Of a stretch of DNA of 64,000 nucleotides, positions 18,607 to 27,575 are shown piece after piece. Position 1 is the first letter of the stretch, and every line of letters begins with the position of its first letter. A program made the position numbers and the translations under genes. The notes beneath the pieces were generated by a model. The model had not been told where the DNA came from. It saw only the letters and a list, made by a program, of their open reading frames with translations, and did not search any database. The DNA comes from Anderseniella sp963700885 (GTDB lineage Bacteria > Pseudomonadota > Alphaproteobacteria > Rhizobiales > Aestuariivirgaceae): NCBI GenBank assembly GCA_963700885.1, contig CAVOZJ010000030.1, positions 94,735-158,734 of the forward strand, read 5' to 3'.

Positions 18607-19342
18607 CGATTTTACCAAGCGCCGGCAGCTTGATCGCCAGATCATCGAAATCCACGCCAATGGTTGCGCCCAGAAAATGCAGCTCGATCCCTTCGCGCGC
18701 GCTGATGCCGGCCCCGATGAAACCGTTGTAGGAAATCTGAAACCCTGTACCTGACGGCATGGCGCCGGTCTGGACGCCCGGGCCCAGCCAGTCCTTGCCG
18801 ACACCTGCCGGATCAAGTTCTGCGCCAAGTTCAGGTACCTTGCGTGCAATGCTGGCAACAAAGGTGTTCGAATTCGGCCCCGGCCATACGACATACTCAC
18901 CAGGAGTAGACCACTGATAGCTTCGTACAGCGGCTATTACCTTGGGAATCAGGGCTTGCGCCTCGCTACCGCGCACCTGATGCACGATAACCGGTTCGCT
19001 GGAATACCACCGGCCGTCAGGTGCATAGGCGTTCCGGCGCACCGGGGTTCCCCAGCCGACCACCTCAAATCGTTCATAACCGGAAGCTCCCTCAGGCTTT
19101 ACCACGACCCAGTGATGTACGGCGAAAATGCCCTTCCAGCGCCCGGAGCGGCCCGCCATGATATAGATTGCGGCCGGTTTGTCATCAGCGGCCTTCGGCA
19201 GTAGCCCGGAAGATGACCAGTCAGCGGCATTCCAGCTTTTCGGCCATCCCATGGCATACGACCAGGCTGCACCTGCCGCAATTGGCAGCACAATAAGCAG
19301 AACCGCAAATGTGGAAATGAACTTTAATAGTCGTCGTATCAT
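18596..19342 (-). CDS. DUF3750 domain protein
   Basis: 248 aa, function unknown. An N-terminal hydrophobic segment (about residues 8-32) is a membrane anchor or signal peptide; the rest should lie outside the cytoplasm. The DUF3750 pattern is seen in HHWVVVKPEGASGYERFEV, YVVWPGPNSNTFVASIARKV and GFQISYNGFIGAGISAREGI. It starts 41 bases after livF ends on the same strand, so read-through from the transporter operon is possible. Confidence 0.85.
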   Translation of the reverse strand: MIRRLLKFISTFAVLLIVLPIAAGAAWSYAMGWPKSWNAADWSSSGLLPKAADDKPAAIYIMAGRSGRWKGIFAVHHWVVVKPEGASGYERFEVVGWGTPVRRNAYAPDGRWYSSEPVIVHQVRGSEAQALIPKVIAAVRSYQWSTPGEYVVWPGPNSNTFVASIARKVPELGAELDPAGVGKDWLGPGVQTGAMPSGTGFQISYNGFIGAGISAREGIELHFLGATIGVDFDDLAIKLPALGKIGLR

Positions 19343-19383
19343 GAGGCTGACTGGATACCTTTCTCAGGTGTTCTGATTTCGCA

Positions 19384-20085
19384 TCAAACACCCAGATAGC
19401 GATGTTGAATATCTTCGGCTTTCGACAGCTGCGCAGATGTGCCCGACCACACAACCTGGCCCTTTTCGACAATATAGTGACGGTCCGCCAGTTTCAGCAG
19501 GTCCTTCAGGTTTTTGTCGACAACCAGTATGGACAGGCCGCTCCGGCGGATATCTGCAAGCGCTGCCCAGATTTTCTCGCGGATCAGCGGGGCAAGGCCC
19601 TCGGTGGCTTCGTCGAGGACGAGTAGCCGCGGATTGGTCATCAGGGCCCGGCCAATAGCCAGCATCTGCTGTTCGCCACCCGACAGAAGATTTCCCATTG
19701 AAGTGGCCCGCAATTCCAGCTCCGGAAACATCGCGTAGACTTTTTCGATGGTCCATGGATCGTCGAGCTTCTGATGGTTGGATGCTGTTGCAACAAGGTT
19801 TTCGCGAACCGACAGATTGGGGAATATCTGGCGTCCCTCCGGCACCAGTCCGATGCCCATGTTAGCGGTCTTGAACGAGGCGAGCCTGGAAACTTCCTGC
19901 CCGTCAAACTCGATGGAACCTGATGACGGCCGTACAATGCCGATGATCGAATTGACGGTTGTGGTCTTGCCCATGCCGTTGCGGCCCATCAGGGTGACAA
20001 CCTCGCCGGAACCAACGTCAAATGACATGCCGAACAGGGCCTGGCTTGTGCCGTAACAGGTCTCAAGGTCGGACACTTTCAACAT
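19384..20085 (-). CDS. HAAT ABC transporter ATP-binding protein (LivF type)
   Basis: One of two ATPases of a branched-chain-amino-acid-type importer. 233 aa. Walker A is GRNGMGKTTT near residues 34-43; the signature is LSGGEQQMLAIGRALMTNP; Walker B is LLVLDEATEGLAP. Last gene of the cluster, four bases after livG. HAAT systems of this kind often import aromatic acids in alphaproteobacteria, and the surrounding catabolic genes favour such a substrate. Confidence 0.93.
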   Translation of the reverse strand: MLKVSDLETCYGTSQALFGMSFDVGSGEVVTLMGRNGMGKTTTVNSIIGIVRPSSGSIEFDGQEVSRLASFKTANMGIGLVPEGRQIFPNLSVRENLVATASNHQKLDDPWTIEKVYAMFPELELRATSMGNLLSGGEQQMLAIGRALMTNPRLLVLDEATEGLAPLIREKIWAALADIRRSGLSILVVDKNLKDLLKLADRHYIVEKGQVVWSGTSAQLSKAEDIQHRYLGV

Positions 20086-20088
20086 CTC

Positions 20089-20835
20089 TCAGGCCTCCCC
20101 GAGGTAGGCGCTGCGGACGTCGGCATTCCGGCGGATGGCATCCGGTTTGCCGGTCGCGACAATACGTCCGTAAACCAGCACGGAGATGCGATCTGCCAGG
20201 GCAAACACCGCGTCCATGTCGTGTTCGACCAGCAAGATGGTCTTGTCGCCCTTCAGGCTCCGCAGTATCTCCACCATGGCGGCACTTTCCTCCGCACCCA
20301 TTCCTGCCATCGGTTCATCGAGCAGCATGAAGCTCGGATTGGTGGCCAGGGCCATGGCTATTTCAAGCTGCCGGCGTTCGCCGTGCGACAGGGCCGAGGC
20401 AATCGAACCTGCGCGATCTATCAGCCTCACCTTTTCAAGCACCTCAAGCGCCGGTTTGCGAAGCCGGGCCTGGGTGGTGGCCGGTTGCCAGAACCTGAAT
20501 GAGTGTCCATCATGGGCCTGCACGGCAAGTGCCACATTGTCGATGACGCTGAGCCCCATGAAAACCGATGTTATCTGAAATGACCGCGCCAGCCCGAAAT
20601 GCGAGCGGCGATGGGTTGGCACGGTTGTGACGTCCTTGCCGTTGAACACTACCTGGCCTGCATCTGGCGCCAGGTCACCGGACAACTGAGCAATAAGGGT
20701 TGTCTTGCCGGCTCCGTTGGGACCGATAATCGCATGCAGTTCTCCTGCTTCAATGTTCAGTGTCACACCGTCCGTGGCGACAACACCGCCAAACGATTTC
20801 TTCAGACCCCGGATATCGAGCATGGCTTCACTCAC
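20089..20835 (-). CDS. HAAT ABC transporter ATP-binding protein (LivG type)
   Basis: 248 aa partner ATPase of the LivF-like protein. Walker A is GPNGAGKTTL, the signature is LSHGERRQLEIAMALATNP (the LSHGE form is typical of LivG), and Walker B is FMLLDEPMAGMG. The LivG-specific loop ARSFQITSVFMGLSVIDNVAL is also seen. The start overlaps the end of the livM-like gene by eight bases. Confidence 0.94.
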   Translation of the reverse strand: MSEAMLDIRGLKKSFGGVVATDGVTLNIEAGELHAIIGPNGAGKTTLIAQLSGDLAPDAGQVVFNGKDVTTVPTHRRSHFGLARSFQITSVFMGLSVIDNVALAVQAHDGHSFRFWQPATTQARLRKPALEVLEKVRLIDRAGSIASALSHGERRQLEIAMALATNPSFMLLDEPMAGMGAEESAAMVEILRSLKGDKTILLVEHDMDAVFALADRISVLVYGRIVATGKPDAIRRNADVRSAYLGEA

Positions 20836-21832
20836 GGTTCCAGCCTCGCTGGATCAGGCCGTTCAACCCGCCCTTGATGAACAGCACGCTCAGGATCAAC
20901 AGAATGCCAAACGGCAGCGCCCAGTAGGTCGTGAAGCTGGACAGCAGTTCTTCGATGAAGACGAATGTCACCGCACCAAACACCGGACCGAACAGGGAAC
21001 CTGCTCCTCCCAGGATCACCATGAACATCAATTCGCCCGAGCGGGACCAACTCATCATGTCGGGTGAGATGAAGGTGGTGAAGTTGCCGAGCAGGGCACC
21101 GGCCAGTCCGCACATCCCCCCGGCAATCACGTAGGCCGTCAGCTTGTAGGCATAGGTGTTGTAGCCGAGTGCCTTCATCCGGGTTTCATTGGAATTACAG
21201 CCCCGGATCACCATGCCAAAACGCGAATTCACGATGCGATAAACACCATAGATTGCAGCAACGAGGCAGGCATAGGTCAGCAGGAAAAGCACCATCTTGT
21301 TTTCGATATCGATAATGCCGAACACCGACCGGGAGTAGATCGTAAGCCCGTCATCACCCCCATACTCTTCCAGTGAGAGGAAGAAATAATACCCCATCTG
21401 CGCAAATGCCATGGTGATCATGATGAAGTACACGCCCCTGGTGCGCAGCGAAATCGCACCGGTTATCAGCGCGAAGGCGGCACTGGCTGCAACCGCCAGC
21501 GGGAAATGCACCCAGGCAGAGTCATAACCGTGATAGGCGGGAATACCGACGCAATAGGCGCCAATTCCGATAAACGCTGCATGGCCAAATGAAATCATGC
21601 CACCAAAACCAAGTATCAGGTTGAGGCTGACGGTGGCGATTGCCAGGCACAGTATGCGGGTTATGAAATCCAGTGAAACCAGTTGCAGGCGTATGTCCAG
21701 GAAGTTGGCGGCCAGGGGAACGACCAGCAGAACCGCCATGAAGACAAGTGTTATGACGCGTCCGGTTGGCGAGCCGAAAAGGCCCGGAACCCGCATATGA
21801 TCGTTGAGCAGCGCCGATACGCCATCAGTCAT
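20828..21832 (-). CDS. HAAT ABC transporter permease (LivM type)
   Basis: 334 aa inner-membrane permease with about eight to nine hydrophobic segments. The LivM pattern is visible in NLILGFGGMISFGHAAFIGI, TRGVYFIMITMAFAQM and NSNETRMKALGYNTYAYKL. Starts two bases after the livH-like gene, showing tight coupling. Confidence 0.93.
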   Translation of the reverse strand: MTDGVSALLNDHMRVPGLFGSPTGRVITLVFMAVLLVVPLAANFLDIRLQLVSLDFITRILCLAIATVSLNLILGFGGMISFGHAAFIGIGAYCVGIPAYHGYDSAWVHFPLAVAASAAFALITGAISLRTRGVYFIMITMAFAQMGYYFFLSLEEYGGDDGLTIYSRSVFGIIDIENKMVLFLLTYACLVAAIYGVYRIVNSRFGMVIRGCNSNETRMKALGYNTYAYKLTAYVIAGGMCGLAGALLGNFTTFISPDMMSWSRSGELMFMVILGGAGSLFGPVFGAVTFVFIEELLSSFTTYWALPFGILLILSVLFIKGGLNGLIQRGWNRE

Positions 21833-21833
21833 C

Positions 21834-22754
21834 TTAACGGACCTTCGGCGGGAACAGGCCCTGCGGGCGGAATGCCAGCACAGCAGCCATGATCAGGTAA
21901 ATAAGCATCGAGGAAATCGCCGGGCCCGCTGTTTCGGCAGCATTGATGGGGACAAACAATTTCAGAATATCGTCCAGGAAAGACCGGCCCAGTGTGTCTA
22001 TCAGGCCAATCAGCAGCGCGGCGATAAAGGCGCCTTTCATGGAACCGATGCCGCCGACAATGATCACCACGAAGGCGGTGATGATGATGTCGTTGCCCAT
22101 GCCGATGGTCGCCTCCGTGATCGGCGCGATCAACATCCCGGCAAGTCCGGCCAGCACGGCGCCCAGGGCAAAGACCGCCGTAAACAGGGTTTTGATGTCA
22201 ATGCCAAGCGCCGATACCATGGTCCGGTTGGAAGCGCCCGCCCGGATCAGCATGCCAAGCCGGGTGCGCCCGATCAGCCAGTAGAGGCCAAACGCCACCA
22301 TCAGTCCGCCGCCGATAATCACCAGGCGGAATGTTGGAAAGACGATTCCCGGCAGTATTTCAACCTGGCCGCGCAGATAGCCTGGCAGCGGAATGGCAAT
22401 GCCTGCCGGACCCCAGATCAGGTGGACCAGGGTATCTGCAATCAGGATGAACCCGAACGTTGCCAGCACATGATCAAGATGATCGCGCTGATACAGGTGG
22501 CGGATCACACCGATCTCCACCGCCAGGCCGACAAGTGCCGTCAGCGGGATTGCCAGAAGCACTGCCCAGATGAACGATCCGGTCCAGAAGGTCAGCGTGG
22601 CGCAGAAGAACGCACCCACCATATACAGTGATCCGTGTGCCAGGTTGACAAAGTCCATGATGCCGAACACCAGCGTCAGGCCTGCAGCCAGCAGGAACAG
22701 CAATACGCCGAGCTGTAGTCCGTTCAGGAACTGAATCAGAAAGAGTGTGTTCAT
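21834..22754 (-). CDS. HAAT ABC transporter permease (LivH type)
   Basis: 306 aa inner-membrane permease. The family pattern is GLQLGVLLFLLAAGLTLVFG, MDFVNLAHGSLYMVGAF and GIGSMKGAFIAALLIGL. First of the permease/ATPase genes downstream of a binding-protein gene; the 145-base gap to that gene contains a strong hairpin. Confidence 0.93.
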   Translation of the reverse strand: MNTLFLIQFLNGLQLGVLLFLLAAGLTLVFGIMDFVNLAHGSLYMVGAFFCATLTFWTGSFIWAVLLAIPLTALVGLAVEIGVIRHLYQRDHLDHVLATFGFILIADTLVHLIWGPAGIAIPLPGYLRGQVEILPGIVFPTFRLVIIGGGLMVAFGLYWLIGRTRLGMLIRAGASNRTMVSALGIDIKTLFTAVFALGAVLAGLAGMLIAPITEATIGMGNDIIITAFVVIIVGGIGSMKGAFIAALLIGLIDTLGRSFLDDILKLFVPINAAETAGPAISSMLIYLIMAAVLAFRPQGLFPPKVR

Positions 22755-22848
22755 TGCCCCATATTGCCCAGCCTGGAGTTCATTTCCACCAGTAACACCA
22801 GAGGTATAACATTAACCCAGGACCCGTCAGCCATTAAACATGCCAATG

Positions 22849-22871
22849 GGGAGAACGCAAAGTTCTCCCCT
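22849..22871 (-). terminator. strong hairpin between binding-protein gene and livH
   Basis: GGGGAGAAC (22849-22857) pairs perfectly with GTTCTCCCC (22863-22871) around a five-base loop. In the direction of transcription it follows the binding-protein gene and is not followed by a T-run. Such hairpins protect the upstream message end and cut read-through, giving more binding protein than permease. Confidence 0.6.
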
Positions 22872-22899
22872 TGATAATGCATTCAATGTGCCGCGTGGT

Positions 22900-24081
22900 C
22901 TATTGTGCCATCGGGCATTCACCGACATAGGGGTCAACATGGTTTTCATAAACCGTCTTGACCACTTTGGTCGTCCAGTTTCCATCAGGATCAGCGACCA
23001 CTTCACGCAGATAGAAGTTTTGCACCGGGAAGTGGTTCTTGCCGTATGTGTACTTGCCGCGCACGGAGTCGTAGTTGGCCTTTTCCATGGCAGCACGAAG
23101 TTCGTCGGTTTTGGTCATGTCGCCACCAACTGCCTCCACCCCTGAGGCGATCAGGTTGATGGTGTCATAGGCCTGCGCTGCATAGAATGACGGGTAGCGC
23201 TTGTATTTTTCACGGAAACTGGAAACGAACTTCTTGTTGGCGGCATTGTCCAGCGTCGGATCCCATTGCTGGGTCAGGCGTGAGCCAAGCACACCTTCCA
23301 GTTTGGCGGCCTGCAGTTTCGGCAATGCAATTGCGTCGACCGTGAACACCGAGTAGAGATCCATTTCTCCCTTGAGGCCGGCCTGCTGATATTGCTTGAT
23401 GAACGCGCCGCCCGCCTTGCCGGGATAAAACACGAAAAGGGCTTCCGCACCGGATGCCTTTGCCTTGGCCAACTCGGCGGAAAAATCAAGCTGGCTTGGC
23501 CATTTGGTCAGGTCCTTGCCCTTGATCTCGCCCTTGAAGGTCTTTTCCACGCCGGTCATCATGTCCTTGCCGGCCGCGTAGTTGGGACCCAGCAGGTAAA
23601 GTGACTTGACACCCTGCTGGTTCAGCACCTCACCCATAGCCATGGGTGTCTGATCGTTCTGCCACGAGGTAGAGAAGAAATTCTTGTGGCAAAGGCTGCC
23701 TGCGATCTGTGACGGACCGGCATTGGAGGAGATCAGAAACTTACCCGCATCAAGCACGGATTTGGCAGATGCCAGCAGCACGTTTGACCAGATGTATCCT
23801 GCAACGATCGGCACATCATCCTGTTGCACCAGCTTGTCGGTCTTCTGTTTGCCGATTTCCGGTTTGAAGCCGTCGTCTTCAAAGATTATCTCGACGGTTT
23901 TGCCGGCCATCTTGCCGCCCAGATGCTCAACAGCCAGATCAACTGCGTCCTTCATGTCGTTGCCAAGTACGGCTGCCGGCGTGGTGAGTGTTGTCACGTA
24001 ACCGATCTTGATATCGGCTGCATAAGATGCTGATGCCATCAGTGCCAGACCAAGTGCGGCAATTCCTGTTTTCCTTAACAT
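22900..24081 (-). CDS. HAAT ABC transporter substrate-binding protein (LivK type), copy 1
   Basis: Periplasmic type I binding protein, 393 aa, with a signal peptide (MLRKTGIAALGLALMASASYA, cleavage after AYA-type site; seen here as ALGLALMASASYA). The mature part begins DIKIGYVTTLTTPAAVLG. It is closely related to the gene at 26159-27352, sharing stretches such as YPSFYAAQAYD and NHFPVQN. Cys residues in SLCHKNFF and near the C-terminus (ECPM) are shared by both copies. Heads the HAAT operon. The ligand is unknown; aromatic acids are inferred from context. Confidence 0.92.
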   Translation of the reverse strand: MLRKTGIAALGLALMASASYAADIKIGYVTTLTTPAAVLGNDMKDAVDLAVEHLGGKMAGKTVEIIFEDDGFKPEIGKQKTDKLVQQDDVPIVAGYIWSNVLLASAKSVLDAGKFLISSNAGPSQIAGSLCHKNFFSTSWQNDQTPMAMGEVLNQQGVKSLYLLGPNYAAGKDMMTGVEKTFKGEIKGKDLTKWPSQLDFSAELAKAKASGAEALFVFYPGKAGGAFIKQYQQAGLKGEMDLYSVFTVDAIALPKLQAAKLEGVLGSRLTQQWDPTLDNAANKKFVSSFREKYKRYPSFYAAQAYDTINLIASGVEAVGGDMTKTDELRAAMEKANYDSVRGKYTYGKNHFPVQNFYLREVVADPDGNWTTKVVKTVYENHVDPYVGECPMAQ

Positions 24082-24330
24082 TATCAGTTTCCTCCCGGGT
24101 GTTCCTGTGTTTGAGTGCCGTCCTGTTTGTCCTGACGTGCTACTACTGGAAATGTACGATAGAGGTAAAACAGGCAGACTTCAAATACCGGATGTCTGAA
24201 TTATTTTGCACTATTCAGGACTTGCGCCGGCACCGTTTCCCGGTGTCGAATGCACAATTCAGGTTGCCGGCATGGCTTCACTTGAACCCGTACACATCCA
24301 GTGGACCACGCAGTCCTGCAGGAGGAAAGC
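24082..24330. promoter_or_regulatory. divergent promoter region of binding-protein gene and cupin gene
   Basis: 249 bases between divergent genes, so it must hold promoters for both. At 24271-24289 it carries CATGGCTTCACTTGAACCC, a match to the dispersed palindromic motif also found at 48569, 56088 and 59292. A GGAGGA ribosome-binding site for the cupin gene lies near its right end. Confidence 0.45.
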
Positions 24331-24777
24331 ATGATTGAAATGACAGCAGGCGTCACGCCGGCAAATGAAGGTATCGAAGGTATCAGGTGGAACATCCTTG
24401 GCCAGACCTATGTGCCCAAGCATCTGTGTGAAAGCTCGTTTTCGTGGCACGCCACCTTTCCCGATGGCACATTTGTACCGCCGCATATCCATCCGGACCA
24501 GGACGAGTTCATCTATGTTCTCGACGGCCGGTTCGATTTGTTCCTGGATGGCGCTGATGCGGTTGCCGGTGCGGGCGAACTGATTCGCCTGCCGCGCGGC
24601 CAGGCCCACGGCATATTCAACAAGTCAGGTCAGGACGTGAAGTGCGTATTCTGGGTGTCTCCCACACAACGCCTGTGGGATCTGTTCATCAAGATCGACA
24701 ATGTGCCTGACCCGGCTGAAGTGATCCGCATTGCCACCGAGCATAATGTTCATTTCCTGCCGCCGCCTGAAGCCTGA
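24331..24777 (+). CDS. small cupin-domain protein
   Basis: 148 aa single cupin. The first cupin motif appears as PPHIHPDQDEFIYVLDGRFD (two His and a Glu as likely metal ligands) and the second as LPRGQAHGIFNKSG with a third His. ATG 24331 follows a strong GGAGGA site and is preferred over 24301. The substrate is not known; its position between the two binding-protein genes and opposite a flavin monooxygenase suggests a role with the aromatic substrate, for example as a dioxygenase, isomerase or sensor. Confidence 0.85.
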   Translation: MIEMTAGVTPANEGIEGIRWNILGQTYVPKHLCESSFSWHATFPDGTFVPPHIHPDQDEFIYVLDGRFDLFLDGADAVAGAGELIRLPRGQAHGIFNKSGQDVKCVFWVSPTQRLWDLFIKIDNVPDPAEVIRIATEHNVHFLPPPEA

Positions 24778-24834
24778 ACAATCAAGAGTCATTCACCTGG
24801 TCCAGGTGAACCCATGTTGCTTGCCATCGCCTGG

Positions 24835-26079
24835 TCACCGGTTGACTGATGCATGATCAAAGCCGGCTGTCTTTTGATATCCGCGTACAACTGCTTCCAG
24901 TTCTTCCTGGCTGGCAACATCTTCCAGCCGGCCAAATCCGTCCGGAGCGCGCTGGCTGACAAGATCAATGACCCGTTCCGGTCCGCCACCACGGTTCTGC
25001 CGCACGATCTCCGACGTGGCAGGCAGGCGCTCTGCTTCATAGGCCAGTAAGGCTGCAGCTGCATCGCCGCTGCATGCAGCAAGCCGGTCAGCAAGGCACC
25101 GTGCATCCAGAATGGCCTGACTGGCGCCGTTCGACCCCACCGGGTACATCGGATGAGCGGCATCGCCGAGCAGGGTCACGCGATCAAATGTCCATTGCTC
25201 GACCGGATCACGGTCACACATGGGGTACTCGTAAAACGTGCCTGTTTCGCGAATGAGCGCCAGTGGATCCAGCACATCCAGCGAGAATGTGTTTTCAACG
25301 AACGGCAGCAGTTCGCTCATCACACCTTCGCGGTTCCAGTCTTCCCGCCGCGGCATCGGGCTTGATCCATCACCCAGTTTCGCTGCCACCGCCCAGTTCA
25401 TCAGCACCTTGCCGTCAGGTCGATCATCGTTGGCTATGGGGTACAGGACCAGTTTCGCATCCATGCCGCCGGCAACGACCATCGAGCGGCCGGTCAGGAA
25501 CGGATCCCACAAACACGCACCGCGCCACAACATGATGCCGTTCCACTTCGGATCACCCTGGCCGGGATAGAACTGTTTGCGCACAACCGAGTGGATGCCG
25601 TCGCAGGCGATGATCGCATCGCCCTCAATTTTCAGTTGGTCTCCGTTGACCGGACGGAAAATTGCAGTCGCGGTACTGCTGTCCTGGCGTATGCCGGTAC
25701 AGGTGTGCCCCGTGCGGATGGCCTCCGGCCCAAGCCGTTCAATCACGGCATCGCGCAACACTCCCTGCAGGCGGCCGCGATGAATTGAAAATTGCGGCAT
25801 GTCGAGACCGGCGTCTGTTCCGCGCAGCTCCTGCCAGATGGTTTGACCCTGCCTGTTCTGGTAGATCAGTTCATGGGTTCGAATGGCGATCTTGTCGAGT
25901 GCGTCAAGCAGGCCGATATTGGCCAGTTCCCTGATCGCATGCGGCAGGGTGTTGATGCCGACACCAAGTTCACGAATCTCTTCGGATCTCTCGAAAACCT
26001 GCGCTTCAATGCCGCTATCATGCAGCATGAGGGCAGCAGCCAGTCCGCCGATACCGCCGCCAACAATGATGATCTTCAA
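24835..26079 (-). CDS. FAD-dependent aromatic monooxygenase (salicylate/3-hydroxybenzoate hydroxylase type)
   Basis: Class A flavoprotein hydroxylase, about 414 aa. IIIVGGGIGGLAAALMLHDSG is the FAD Rossmann motif (GGGIGG), ACDGIHSVVR is the DG motif, and LLGDAAHPMYPVGSNGASQA is the GD motif. Expected to hydroxylate an aromatic acid with NAD(P)H and O2. The frame is open to 26151, but a rho-independent terminator occupies 26098-26132; the TTG at 26079 has AGGGAGA just upstream and leads directly into the Rossmann motif, so it is the chosen start. Confidence 0.9.
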   Translation of the reverse strand: MKIIIVGGGIGGLAAALMLHDSGIEAQVFERSEEIRELGVGINTLPHAIRELANIGLLDALDKIAIRTHELIYQNRQGQTIWQELRGTDAGLDMPQFSIHRGRLQGVLRDAVIERLGPEAIRTGHTCTGIRQDSSTATAIFRPVNGDQLKIEGDAIIACDGIHSVVRKQFYPGQGDPKWNGIMLWRGACLWDPFLTGRSMVVAGGMDAKLVLYPIANDDRPDGKVLMNWAVAAKLGDGSSPMPRREDWNREGVMSELLPFVENTFSLDVLDPLALIRETGTFYEYPMCDRDPVEQWTFDRVTLLGDAAHPMYPVGSNGASQAILDARCLADRLAACSGDAAAALLAYEAERLPATSEIVRQNRGGGPERVIDLVSQRAPDGFGRLEDVASQEELEAVVRGYQKTAGFDHASVNR

Positions 26080-26097
26080 CGCAGGTCTCCCTGATTC

Positions 26098-26132
26098 AAA
26101 AAAACCCGCCCCCAATACTGCTTGAGGGCGGG
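26098..26132 (-). terminator. rho-independent terminator after binding-protein copy 2
   Basis: In the leftward direction GC-rich CCCGCCC/GGGCGGG arms (26126-26132 with 26105-26111) close a 14-base loop and are followed by seven T residues (26104-26098). It ends the transcript of the 26159-27352 gene; the monooxygenase gene starts 19 bases later, so it needs read-through or its own promoter. Confidence 0.85.
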
Positions 26133-26158
26133 CCGGTATGTCGAGGCTCAAAGACCGC

Positions 26159-27352
26159 CTATTTCATCGGGCAATCCTTGGAGTGGTCATCTCCCGTCTG
26201 TTCATACACAGTCGCAACCGTCTTGTGCGTCCATTTTCCGTCTGGTCCTTCCACTACCTGGCGCAAATAATAGTTTTGAACCGGGAAGTGATTGTTGCCA
26301 TAGGAATACTCTCCTCGCACGGACTTGTAATTGGCCTTTTTCAACTCCGCGCGGAACGCATCCTTGTCCTTGACATTGCCGCCGGTCGCGACGACGGCCG
26401 AGTTGATCAGGTTGATCGCATCATAAGCCTGGGCAGCATAGAAACTTGGATAGCGGTCATACTTGGCCCGATAGTCTGCGACAAACTTCTTGTTGGCCTC
26501 ATTGTCCAGGTCAGGGCTCCACTGCATGGTGTCATAGGCGCCGAGTACTGCCTTCATGCCGCCGTCCTGGAATTTCGGAAGCGACAGTCCATCGACCGTG
26601 AACACATTGTAGAACTGCATCTTGCCGGCAAGCCCTGCCTGACCGAACTGCTTGAGGAAGGCGCCACCGGCTTTGCCCGGATAGAACACAAAGATGGCCT
26701 CGGCGCCTGACGCGGAGGCTTTTGCAAGCTCGGCCGAAAAATCAAGCTGGGCGTCCTTGCCCCATTTGGTGAAATCCTCACCCTTGATCTCGCCCTTGAA
26801 CGAACTTTTCACACCGGCCACCATGTCCTTGCCGGCAGCATAGTTCGGCGCCATGATGTACAGGGATTTCACGCCGCGCTGGTTGAGCACTTCTCCCAGA
26901 GCCTTTGGCACCATGTCGTTCTGCCAGGAAGCGGAAAAGAAGTTTTCATGGCACTCCTCGCCGGCCACATTTGATGTCCCGGCATTGGCGCCAATCAGAA
27001 ACTTGCCGGCATCCAGTATGGATTTCTTTGACGCCAGCAGGACGTGTGACCAGATGATTCCGGTCACAATGTCTACGTCGTCCTGCGAAACCAGCTTGTC
27101 GGCTTTCTGTTTGCCGATGTCCGGCCTGAAGCCGTCATCCTCTGCGATAATCTCAACCTCTGTGTCGCCCATCTTGCCGCCAAGATGTTCCATGGCCAGG
27201 TTGACGCCGTTCATCTGCTCGGCGCCCAAAACGGCTGCCGGCGTGGTCAGCGTTGTAATGACGCCGATTTTAACCTTGTCGGCGGCAATGGCTGCTGTGG
27301 CCGTTGCGGAAATGCCGAGCGCCAGCGCGCCGGCGAGAATTTTACGGATCAT
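26159..27352 (-). CDS. HAAT ABC transporter substrate-binding protein (LivK type), copy 2
   Basis: 397 aa periplasmic binding protein with a signal peptide ending ATAAIAA before DKVKIGVITTLTTPAAVLG. Paralogue of the protein at 22900-24081, colinear along its length, with the same Cys pair region (EECHENFF and DCPMK). There is no second set of permeases nearby, so it probably feeds the same LivHMGF. Divergent from the Rieske oxygenase gene; the 223-base gap between them should contain both promoters. Confidence 0.92.
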   Translation of the reverse strand: MIRKILAGALALGISATATAAIAADKVKIGVITTLTTPAAVLGAEQMNGVNLAMEHLGGKMGDTEVEIIAEDDGFRPDIGKQKADKLVSQDDVDIVTGIIWSHVLLASKKSILDAGKFLIGANAGTSNVAGEECHENFFSASWQNDMVPKALGEVLNQRGVKSLYIMAPNYAAGKDMVAGVKSSFKGEIKGEDFTKWGKDAQLDFSAELAKASASGAEAIFVFYPGKAGGAFLKQFGQAGLAGKMQFYNVFTVDGLSLPKFQDGGMKAVLGAYDTMQWSPDLDNEANKKFVADYRAKYDRYPSFYAAQAYDAINLINSAVVATGGNVKDKDAFRAELKKANYKSVRGEYSYGNNHFPVQNYYLRQVVEGPDGKWTHKTVATVYEQTGDDHSKDCPMK

Positions 27353-27575
27353 AAGTTTACTCCCTGATATTCAATTATAATGTGATTGCCGTTGATGGCG
27401 GTTTCAGCCTCAGGCTCAATCCTAGCATTGCGACCACACATGGCAATGGCTTTGTTGCTCCAGTGAATCTGCTGCCGTGGGAGTTGGCGCTGCAAGACGG
27501 TCGGCTCAAGCCTTGCCTAGTCTGCCTCTCGTGCCTAACGTATGCGGTTTACGACCCACAACAGGACCCGCGCTT

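Noticed and set aside
21804..22631. Long rightward frame (275 codons) opposite livH
   Set aside because: Translation is rich in Gln, His and Asp with no family resemblance; livH on the other strand is certain.
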